From UBA1443 sp964445745 (GTDB lineage: Bacteria > Omnitrophota > Omnitrophia > Omnitrophales > Aquincolibacteriaceae): 15,209 bases of DNA. The stretch's first letter is position 1. Each line of letters begins with the position of its first letter. Positions 7,025 to 14,235 of this stretch are shown here, one piece after another. The DNA lies in NCBI GenBank assembly GCA_964445745.1, contig CAYULU010000037.1:1-15209 (forward strand), written 5' to 3'. A program made the position numbers and the translations under genes. A model generated the notes under the pieces. It saw nothing but the letters and a program-made list of their open reading frames with translations, had not been told where the DNA came from and searched no databases.

Positions 7025-8590
7025 ATGATGAAGAAAAAAATCCTGTTTTACGATACAACTCTGAGAGACGGATCCCAAGCGGAAGGGATCAGTCTGTCTT
7101 CGAGTGACAAGGTGATGATCGCAAAGCGGCTCGACCAGTTCGGGATTCACTACCTTGAAGGCGGGTGGCCGGGATCCAACCCGAAAGACATGGAGTTTTT
7201 TCTCGCGATCAAAAAGGCGGGTCTTCGGCGCTCCAGGGTCGCAGCCTTTGGCTCTACGCGTCGGCCGCATGTAAATGTCAAGGATGATACCCAGCTCAAG
7301 GCTCTGCTTGATGCGGGAACAAAAACCGTTACCATTTTTGGAAAATCCTGGGATATGCATGTGACGGATGTTTTCAAGGTGTCGCTCAAAGAGAACCTTC
7401 TGATGATTTATGAAACCGTAGCTTACCTGAAAGATAAAAAAATCGAAGTTATCTACGACGCAGAGCATTTTTTTGACGGGTTCAAGGCCAATCCCGATTA
7501 CGCGCTTAAGTCGCTCCAGCAGGCCGCGAAGGCGGGTGCTGACAACCTTTCACTCTGCGATACGAACGGCGGCACGCTTCCCCACGAAATTCGTCGTGCA
7601 ATCCTGCGCGTCAAGCGAGTGGTGAAAACTCCGATCGGAATCCATTGCCATAATGATTCAGAACTTGCGGTGGCAAACTCGATCCAGGCAGTGGGTGAAG
7701 GTTGCACCCTTGTCCAGGGGACTGTTAATGGATTCGGGGAGCGATGCGGGAACGCAAATCTTGTGAGTATCATCCCGAATCTTCAGCTCAAGATGGGGAT
7801 CCGGTGCTTCTCACCGTCTAAAATGAAAGAACTGACGTCCCTGGCTCATTATGTGGCGGAGATCTGCAATATGCCGCTTATGAACAACCAACCGTTTACG
7901 GGCCGCTCGGCGTTTGCTCATAAGGGCGGAGTTCATATTAATGCGATGACAAAGAATGCTAGAACTTATGAACATATTGAGCCAAAAGCTGTCGGGAACT
8001 ACCGGCGTTTTCTGGTGTCCGAACTCGGGGGCAAGACGAATATTATGATCAAAGCCCGGGAGCTTGAACTGCATTTTCAGAAAGATTCCCCGGAATCGAA
8101 AAAAATTCTGACCGAAATTCAGCGTCTTGAATACGAAGGCTACCAGTTTGAGGCCGCGGAGGCGAGTTTCGAACTATTGGTCCAGCGGTTACTTGGGAAT
8201 GTAAAGCCCCATTTCAAGCTCGAGTCCGTTTCTGTGCGGACGGAGGAAATCGGCGACAACAACCCTCGCTCGATCGCTGATGTCAAACTGACGGCAAAGG
8301 GGGAACAGCATTTTGAATCTGCGGAAGGAGATGGGCCGGTGAATGCGCTTGATTCTGCCCTGCGTAAGGCGTTGCGTAAAGCGTATCCCGCGATCGATGA
8401 AATTCATTTAACAGATTATAAAGTGCGGGTGGTGAACTCTGAGGCCGGAACCGCGGCAAAAGTCCGGGTTTTTATTGAATTTCAGGACAAAGTAAAGTCC
8501 TGGACCACGGTTGGTGTTCACGCAAACATCATCGAAGCCAGCTGGAAGGCACTAGTCGAGGCGATCGAATATAAATTGCATAAGGGATAG
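7025..8590 (+). CDS. cimA: (R)-citramalate synthase
   Basis: 521 residues, matching the long CimA family (TIGR00977 type). It condenses pyruvate and acetyl-CoA to citramalate, opening the threonine-independent route to 2-oxobutyrate and isoleucine. DTTLRDGSQ (10-18) gives catalytic Arg14 and metal Asp15. GIHCHND holds metal ligands His207 and His209, and NGFGERCGNANL is the next signature. The FAHKGGVHINAM motif is also typical. Residues from about 381 to the end form the LeuA-like regulatory domain, the usual site of isoleucine feedback. GGGGAAG precedes the start; the second ATG at 7028 is equally possible. It lies 45 bases after lysC. 2-Isopropylmalate or homocitrate synthases are the alternatives, but length and end motifs favour CimA. 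Confidence 0.93.
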   Translation: MMKKKILFYDTTLRDGSQAEGISLSSSDKVMIAKRLDQFGIHYLEGGWPGSNPKDMEFFLAIKKAGLRRSRVAAFGSTRRPHVNVKDDTQLKALLDAGTKTVTIFGKSWDMHVTDVFKVSLKENLLMIYETVAYLKDKKIEVIYDAEHFFDGFKANPDYALKSLQQAAKAGADNLSLCDTNGGTLPHEIRRAILRVKRVVKTPIGIHCHNDSELAVANSIQAVGEGCTLVQGTVNGFGERCGNANLVSIIPNLQLKMGIRCFSPSKMKELTSLAHYVAEICNMPLMNNQPFTGRSAFAHKGGVHINAMTKNARTYEHIEPKAVGNYRRFLVSELGGKTNIMIKARELELHFQKDSPESKKILTEIQRLEYEGYQFEAAEASFELLVQRLLGNVKPHFKLESVSVRTEEIGDNNPRSIADVKLTAKGEQHFESAEGDGPVNALDSALRKALRKAYPAIDEIHLTDYKVRVVNSEAGTAAKVRVFIEFQDKVKSWTTVGVHANIIEASWKALVEAIEYKLHKG

Positions 8591-8660
8591 TACGGCGCGA
8601 AGGCATAAGGTGTACGGAGCGGAAGCTTCGACGACCTATCCTCTTACCCCGTACGCCGTA
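8591..8660. repeat. Inverted-repeat sequence between cimA and valS
   Basis: TACGGCG (8591-8597) right after the cimA stop is exactly inverted as CGCCGTA (8654-8660), five bases before the valS ATG. Inside, GTACGG (8612-8617) is inverted as CCGTAC (8649-8654), and GAAGCTTC (8622-8629) is a palindrome. About 21 bases at each end are imperfect copies of one another in opposite orientation. No T-run follows, so it is not a standard terminator, and there is no T-box signature. A short interspersed palindromic element is my best reading. Confidence 0.5.
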
Positions 8661-8665
8661 CTGAT

Positions 8666-11434
8666 ATGGATCTAGACAAACAATATAACTCCAAGGAAGT
8701 TGAAGCGAAGTGGTACCGTCTCTGGGAGGAGAAGGGGTATTTCAGACCCCAGAGTGATGGAGCCACGGACATGGCGGATCGGGACGCGTATGTCATCGTC
8801 ATCCCTCCCCCGAATGTGACCGGCATTCTCCACATGGGCCACGCCCTGAACAATACGATTCAAGACATTCTCGTGCGCTGGAACCGCATGAAAGGTAAGG
8901 CCGCCTTATGGATTCCGGGTGTGGATCATGCGGGAATCGCGACGCAGAATGTTGTTGAGAAAAAACTCGCCAAAGAAAAAAAGACGCGCTGGGATCTCGG
9001 CCGCGAAAAATTTCTTGAAGAAGTCTGGAAATGGAAACAGGCGCACGGCCATACGATTACACATCAGCTTCGCCGTCTCGGGGCCTCTTGCGACTGGACA
9101 CGCGAACGTTTTACGATGGATGAAGGCCTGTCCCAGGCTGTGCGTGAAGCGTTTGTGACGCTCTATGAGCGCGGTCTCATTTACCGGGGGAATTACATTA
9201 TCAACTGGTGTCCCCGCTGTCAGACCGCGTTGTCCGATGAAGAGGCGGCCCACAAAGATTTACAGGGCGGTCTTTACCACATCAAATATCCCCTGGTGGG
9301 TAAACAGGGCCCCTTTGAAAAAATGGGAGAAGATCACGTGGTGGTTGCCACGACCCGCCCTGAAACCATGTTGGGTGATACAGCGGTCGCAGTCCACCCC
9401 AAGGATCCCCGCTACCAGCATTTAATCGGTACGAAAGTCCTTTTACCTCTAGTGGATCGGGAAATTCCCGTTATCGCGGATGATTTTGTTGACCCGGAAT
9501 TTGGGACCGGGATTGTTAAAGTGACGCCGGCGCACGATCCTAACGATTTCGCGATGGGGCTCCGCCATCAACTGGAACAGATTAACGTGATGACTCCGGA
9601 CGGGAAGATCAATGAAAGCGGGGGTGTTTACGAGGGGATGGACCGTTTTGAGGCTCGGAAAAAAGTGGTCCACGATCTTGAAACTCTGGAACTTTTCATC
9701 AAACGCGATTCTCATCTTCATGCCGTCGGTCATTGCTATCGTTGTGATACGGTGGTGGAACCTTATCTTTCCAAACAATGGTTTGTGAAAATGCAGCCGC
9801 TTGCGGAAAAAGCGCTTAAGGCTCACGAGGAAGGGAAGACGGTTTTCTATCCGGATCGTTGGACCAAGGTCTATACGAACTGGTTGAGAAATATCCGCGA
9901 TTGGTGTATTTCCCGCCAGATTTGGTGGGGGCATCAGATTCCGGCTTGGCACTGCGCGTTTTGCGCCGAAAGGACACAAAGCCACAAGGACACCAAGCCA
10001 CGGGAAAGTCATGTGGCGTGCGGCGTGTGTCAGGAGCCAGGCGTGATTGTTTCTCGCGAAAAACCGTCCAAGTGTCCCACTTGTGGAAGCGCAGAACTCA
10101 AACAGGATCCCGATGTTCTCGATACCTGGTTTTCGAGCTGGCTTTGGCCGTTTTCGACGCTGGGATGGCCTGAAAAGACCGAAGATCTGAAGAAATTCTA
10201 TCCGACGTCGGATCTTATTACGGCCCCGGAGATTATCTTTTTTTGGGTCGCCCGTATGATTATGGCCGGGCTTGAATTTATGGGGGAAGTGCCGTTCCAG
10301 CGAATTCATATTCACGGAACAGTGCGGGCCGCCAACGGGCTCAAAATGTCCAAGTCGCTTGGAAATTCGATAGATCCGCTTGAAGTCATTGAGGAAATGG
10401 GCGCCGATGCCCTGCGGTACAGCATGATTATGCTTTCCGCCCAGGACGTCTATCTTTCCCGCGAAAAATTTGAAGTCGGACGTAATTTTACCACCAAAGT
10501 CTGGAATGCCTGCCGGTTCGTTCTGATCCAACTGGAGGACATGAAAGATGCGTCCACCGATCCGAATCAGTTTAAGGAAATGAAATTATCACTTCCCAGC
10601 CGTTGGATCCTCTCCCGGCTTGAGGAGAAGACGGCGGAAATTGAAAAACACCTTTCAGAGTTCGGACTTTCCCAGGCGGCGAGCGAGCTTTACCATTTTG
10701 TATGGGATGATTTCTGCGATTGGTACATTGAGCTCGCGAAGCCGATGATGCAAGGGGCGGATATCGTGCTAAAAACCGAGACGCAAAAAGTGCTTTTCTT
10801 TGTATGCGAAAGAATGCTTCGTCTTCTCCATCCCTTTATGCCGTTTATGACGGAAGAAATCTGGCAGAAGTTTAATGCGAAGGTCACGAGCCGTGGGTCG
10901 GAGAGTATTATGTTCGCTGAATGGCCGCACGAGACAGAAGGCCGGTTTCATAATTCCGAAGCCCAAAAGGCAGTGTGCCTTTTACAGAATGCTGTAAGCG
11001 GGATTCGTGATCTTCGGGCGCGTTTTCAAATTTCTCCGGCAACCAAACTTAAAGCTGTGATTGCTTGCAAAGAAAAACCGATCCTTGAAACGCTCCGGGA
11101 GTTTGAGCGGGAAGTTAAGGTGCTGGCCAGGCTTGAGAGACTTGAATTAGTTGATGAGTTTAAAAAAACCGGGGCGATGGTCGCCAATGCATTTGCGGAT
11201 TTTGACGTTTTTATTTCAGTCGAAGGACTTCTGGATCTTGAAGTAGAGAAAAAACGAATTCAGAAAAAAATGACAGAGGCCGAGACCTGGCTGGCTTCCA
11301 TCCAAACAAAACTTACCAACCCCAACTTTGCGGAGAAAGCTCCCGCTGATATCCTGGAGAAAGAAAAAGAGAAACTTGAACATGCGAAAAAACTTCTCGT
11401 ATCCTACCAAGCGCAACTTGCCGACCTCGACTAG
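8666..11434 (+). CDS. valS: Valyl-tRNA synthetase
   Basis: 922 residues, class Ia, usual length. It charges tRNA-Val and edits mischarged threonine. The N-terminus (YNSKEVEAKWYRLWEEKGYF) is canonical and fixes the ATG at 8666. PPNVTGILHMGH carries the HIGH motif at residues 56-59; TTRPETMLGDTAVAVHP marks the editing domain; KMSKS is at 560-564; DVLDTWFSS and WPFSTLGWP are typical. The C-terminal 70 residues form the charged coiled-coil arm that contacts tRNA. Oddities: no visible Shine-Dalgarno site upstream, and an extra stretch of about 23 residues (436-458) inside the cysteine knuckle. That insertion leaves three CxxC pairs (430/433, 452/455, 470/473) where two are usual. The reading frame is intact, so the enzyme is probably functional. 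Confidence 0.98.
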   Translation: MDLDKQYNSKEVEAKWYRLWEEKGYFRPQSDGATDMADRDAYVIVIPPPNVTGILHMGHALNNTIQDILVRWNRMKGKAALWIPGVDHAGIATQNVVEKKLAKEKKTRWDLGREKFLEEVWKWKQAHGHTITHQLRRLGASCDWTRERFTMDEGLSQAVREAFVTLYERGLIYRGNYIINWCPRCQTALSDEEAAHKDLQGGLYHIKYPLVGKQGPFEKMGEDHVVVATTRPETMLGDTAVAVHPKDPRYQHLIGTKVLLPLVDREIPVIADDFVDPEFGTGIVKVTPAHDPNDFAMGLRHQLEQINVMTPDGKINESGGVYEGMDRFEARKKVVHDLETLELFIKRDSHLHAVGHCYRCDTVVEPYLSKQWFVKMQPLAEKALKAHEEGKTVFYPDRWTKVYTNWLRNIRDWCISRQIWWGHQIPAWHCAFCAERTQSHKDTKPRESHVACGVCQEPGVIVSREKPSKCPTCGSAELKQDPDVLDTWFSSWLWPFSTLGWPEKTEDLKKFYPTSDLITAPEIIFFWVARMIMAGLEFMGEVPFQRIHIHGTVRAANGLKMSKSLGNSIDPLEVIEEMGADALRYSMIMLSAQDVYLSREKFEVGRNFTTKVWNACRFVLIQLEDMKDASTDPNQFKEMKLSLPSRWILSRLEEKTAEIEKHLSEFGLSQAASELYHFVWDDFCDWYIELAKPMMQGADIVLKTETQKVLFFVCERMLRLLHPFMPFMTEEIWQKFNAKVTSRGSESIMFAEWPHETEGRFHNSEAQKAVCLLQNAVSGIRDLRARFQISPATKLKAVIACKEKPILETLREFEREVKVLARLERLELVDEFKKTGAMVANAFADFDVFISVEGLLDLEVEKKRIQKKMTEAETWLASIQTKLTNPNFAEKAPADILEKEKEKLEHAKKLLVSYQAQLADLD
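9971..10002 (+). repeat. Tandem 16-base repeat inside valS
   Basis: Units 9971-9986 (AGGACACAAAGCCACA) and 9987-10002 (AGGACACCAAGCCACG) match at 14 of 16 positions. They encode RTQSHKDTKPR in the valS frame, inside an insertion of about 23 residues. From memory, similar CACAAAGCCACAAAGACACC-type repeats occur between genes in many environmental bacterial genomes. The tandem copies are seen directly; the repeat-family link is recollection. Confidence 0.6.
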
Positions 11435-12290
11435 GGCTGTACTGGCCGATCACGGGGCCTATGGTCATCCTCTTCCGGTTTCACGGCGGACTTTGAATTT
11501 TCTGCGTGAAGCGCTTCAGGAAGATATCGGACGGGGGGACGTGACATCCAACCTGCTTATCCCGCCCCATGCCCGGGGTAGCGCTCGCGTGATTGCCAAA
11601 GAAAAGGGGATTTTTTGCGGGCAGAGGCTTGTGATGGAACTTTTTAAGATTGCTGACCCTGCCGTGAAGCTGGAATTCAAGGTCCGGAACGGGGACAAGT
11701 TACGGCCCGGAATGGTTGCGTTCAAGATGCACGGGAACATTCGTTCCATTCTGAAAGTGGAACGGACTATGGTGAATTTTATCAGTCATCTTTCGGGCAT
11801 TGCGACCAAGACCCGGCTTTTTGTTAATAAGGTCAAAAACTATCCTGTCATCATTCTTGATACGCGAAAAACTACGCCTGTTTGGCGAGAACTGGAAAAG
11901 GTCGCGGTGCAGGTGGGGGGCGCACAAAATCATCGGCAAGGGCTTGATGAGTATGTTTTTGTGAAAGAAAATCACCGGATTCACGGATCTCTCAAAAAGC
12001 TTCGAAGCCGTCCCGGGCAGTTTGAGATAGAAGTTCGAAGCCTTGGGGAGCTTTGGGAGGCGATTCAGCTGAAACCCCAGGTTATTTTGCTTGATAACTT
12101 TACCCCGAAAGAGGCAAAAAAAGCGGTTGAGATCGTTCGCAGGGAAGCCCGCGGAATTTTTCTTGAGGCCTCGGGCGGGATTACTCTTGATAATGTCCGT
12201 AAGTATGCCATGGCCGGCGTTGACACGATCTCGGTCGGTTCCCTCACCCACTCTGTCAAAGCTGTTGATTTTTCCCTTCTGGTCGATTAG
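11382..12290 (+). CDS. nadC: Nicotinate-nucleotide pyrophosphorylase (quinolinate phosphoribosyltransferase)
   Basis: It converts quinolinate and PRPP to nicotinate mononucleotide in de novo NAD synthesis. Signatures in order: REALQEDIGRGDVTSNLL near the N-terminus, ERTMVNFISHLSGIAT, LDTRKTTPVWR, GGAQNHRQGLDEYVFVKENH, LLDNF, LEASGGI and the terminal VDTISVGSLTHS. These include the substrate-binding Arg, His and Lys positions. The usual PGLR is PVWR here, keeping the Arg. The start is uncertain. ATG 11382 gives 302 residues, close to E. coli NadC at 297, but overlaps valS by 53 bases without a clear ribosome site. TTG 11493 gives 265 residues, starting ten residues before the conserved EDIGRGD motif. 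No ATG or GTG lies between the valS stop and the first conserved block. The gene identity is secure. Confidence 0.93.
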   Translation: MRKNFSYPTKRNLPTSTRAVLADHGAYGHPLPVSRRTLNFLREALQEDIGRGDVTSNLLIPPHARGSARVIAKEKGIFCGQRLVMELFKIADPAVKLEFKVRNGDKLRPGMVAFKMHGNIRSILKVERTMVNFISHLSGIATKTRLFVNKVKNYPVIILDTRKTTPVWRELEKVAVQVGGAQNHRQGLDEYVFVKENHRIHGSLKKLRSRPGQFEIEVRSLGELWEAIQLKPQVILLDNFTPKEAKKAVEIVRREARGIFLEASGGITLDNVRKYAMAGVDTISVGSLTHSVKAVDFSLLVD

Positions 12291-12345
12291 CGCGGTGGGT
12301 TCGCTGTTCCCTTCGAACTGTGGCAAAGCGGGTTTGGGGTGAAGT

Positions 12346-14235
12346 ATGAATAATTTTAAATTGATATCGGCTATGACCCCGAAGGGTGACCAACCGCAGG
12401 CGATAGCAAAGCTAGTGGAGGGGTTTCGGGCAGGGAGGCGGGAACAAGTGCTGATGGGCGTGACCGGCTCCGGAAAAACGTTTACCATGGCGCAGGTCAT
12501 CGCGAAACTTGGGAAACCGACACTTGTTATCTCGCACAACAAAACACTGGCCGCCCAGCTTTATTCCGAGCTGAAAGATTTTTTCCCCGAAAATGCGGTT
12601 GAATATTTTGTCTCTTACTATGACTATTACCAGCCCGAAGCCTATATTCCGCACACGGACACTTACATTGAGAAAGATGCTTCGATTAATGACGATCTTG
12701 ACCGTCTGCGGCTTTCGGCCACGAGTTCTCTTCTTTCCCGGAAAGATTGCATCATTGTCTCAAGCGTGTCCTGCATCTACGGGCTGGGAGCCCCGGAGGA
12801 CTGGCAAGGCCTTCTCATCACGATCACCAAGGGAGAACCGGCCGAACGTGACAAGTTCCTTTCCGGGCTGATTAATCTCCAGTATGAACGTGTGGACACC
12901 GAATTGAAACGCGGGGCGTTTCGGGTGCGCGGTGGAAGGGTCGATCTTTTTCCATCGTACGGGGAAAATCCGTACCGAATTGATTTTGGGGTGGAAGCGA
13001 TTGAGAGAATTACGTTGCTGGATCCCCTTAAATTTGCAGCGATCCGGGAAATTGACAAACTTGCGGTTTATCCGGCCAAGCACTTTGTGACACCAACGGA
13101 GCGACTTGAGGGCGCCCTTGTATCCATTGAACAAGAAATGAAGGCCCAAGTGAAGAAACTGACCGGGGAGGGAAAGGATCTTGAGGCGAAGCGACTTGAG
13201 TCGCGAACGCTGTATGATCTGGAAATGCTNNNNNNNNNNNNNNNNNNNNNNNNNNNNNNNNNNNNNNNNNNNNNNNNNNNNNNNNNNNNNNNNNNNNNNN
13301 NNNNNNNNNNNNNNNNNNNNNNNNNNNNNCCGCTCAAATTTCCTGAATTTGAAAATAAGGTCAAACAATGTCTTTATGTGTCAGCCACTCCCGGGCCTTA
13401 CGAGATGGGGCGTTGTCCTGAAGTAGTCGAACAGGTTATCCGTCCCACCGGGCTGATGGATCCGGTTATTGAAGTTCGCAAGACACAAGGCCAAATTGAT
13501 GACTTGATCGGGGAAATCAGGATTCGGGCAAAAAAAAGCGAGCGGACGCTTGTCACGACCATTACAAAAAAAATGGCCGAAGACTTAAGCCGCTATCTCA
13601 AGGACCTTGGGATCAAAGCAAGCTATATTCACTCTGAATTTGATGCCTTTGAACGGGTTGAAATCTTGCGCGACCTGCGGCTTAAAAAATATGATTGTGT
13701 CATCGGGGTCAATCTTCTCCGGGAAGGTTTGGACTTGCCCGAGGTTTCTCTGGTGGCGGTGCTTGATGCCGACAAAGAGGGATTTCTGCGGAGCGATGTT
13801 TCGCTGATCCAGATTGCGGGTCGGGCGGCGCGTCATGTGAACGGCAGGGTGATCATGTATGCCGAAAAGGTGACGGATTCTATGCGGCGAGCCATTGGCG
13901 AAACCGCTCGCCGGCGGAAAGTTCAGGAGGAATATAACCGAGCGAACGCTATTACGCCTACGGGTATCATGAAGGAAATCCGGGAGGGCATTGAACGTTG
14001 GAAAAAGGCTGAAGAACTTGTGCATGATGTGATCCATGAATCAAAGTCCGAATATCAAACGAAAAATTATCTTGCATTTCTCAAAACGAGAATGGAAGCG
14101 GCCGCTCGCGCCCTCGAGTTTGACAAGGCCGCCCGCTATCGCGACGAAATCCGGAAACTTGAATCGGAAAAGACAGGGAAGGACAACCCTCAGAAGGGCA
14201 AAAGGAAAGCGGTCGGGAAGAAGCGGTTTAAATAA
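12346..14235 (+). CDS. uvrB: Excinuclease ABC subunit B (interrupted by an assembly gap)
   Basis: The helicase-like damage-verification subunit of nucleotide excision repair, loaded by UvrA and recruiting UvrC. Walker A GVTGSGKT is at residues 38-45. The DNA-clamping beta-hairpin YFVSYYDYYQPEAY carries the key tyrosines 91, 92, 94 and 95. After the gap come PLKFPEFE, YVSATPGPYEM, LVTTITKKMAEDL, LLREGLDLPEVSLVAVLDADKEGF and the motif VI arginine finger GRAAR. A UVR domain at the C-terminus (about 575-607 in this numbering) would bind UvrC. The usual motif VI QTIGRAARN is QIAGRAARH here. The open length is 629 including 34 unknown residues. A normal UvrB has about 79 residues across this stretch, so the real protein should be near 674. 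GGGGTGAAG precedes the ATG. Confidence 0.98.
   Translation: MNNFKLISAMTPKGDQPQAIAKLVEGFRAGRREQVLMGVTGSGKTFTMAQVIAKLGKPTLVISHNKTLAAQLYSELKDFFPENAVEYFVSYYDYYQPEAYIPHTDTYIEKDASINDDLDRLRLSATSSLLSRKDCIIVSSVSCIYGLGAPEDWQGLLITITKGEPAERDKFLSGLINLQYERVDTELKRGAFRVRGGRVDLFPSYGENPYRIDFGVEAIERITLLDPLKFAAIREIDKLAVYPAKHFVTPTERLEGALVSIEQEMKAQVKKLTGEGKDLEAKRLESRTLYDLEMXXXXXXXXXXXXXXXXXXXXXXXXXXXXXXXXXXPLKFPEFENKVKQCLYVSATPGPYEMGRCPEVVEQVIRPTGLMDPVIEVRKTQGQIDDLIGEIRIRAKKSERTLVTTITKKMAEDLSRYLKDLGIKASYIHSEFDAFERVEILRDLRLKKYDCVIGVNLLREGLDLPEVSLVAVLDADKEGFLRSDVSLIQIAGRAARHVNGRVIMYAEKVTDSMRRAIGETARRRKVQEEYNRANAITPTGIMKEIREGIERWKKAEELVHDVIHESKSEYQTKNYLAFLKTRMEAAARALEFDKAARYRDEIRKLESEKTGKDNPQKGKRKAVGKKRFK
13230..13329. 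other. Assembly gap of 100 N
   Basis: Exactly 100 N, a conventional placeholder for a gap of unknown size. It removes the UvrB segment that should contain GYCxGIENYSR and the DESH box. Family comparison suggests about 235 missing bases, not 100. That the frame resumes correctly is compatible with a true length of 3k+1. Confidence 0.97.

Noticed and set aside
8591..8665. T-box leader for valS
   Set aside because: The spacer is far too short and lacks the T-box consensus and a terminator hairpin.
9449..10531. 360-codon open frame on the minus strand inside valS
   Set aside because: It is antisense to strongly conserved valS motifs, has no recognisable domains and reads as low-complexity shadow protein.
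11700..12542. 280-codon open frame on the minus strand across nadC and uvrB
   Set aside because: It is antisense to conserved NadC and UvrB motifs; no family features in its translation.
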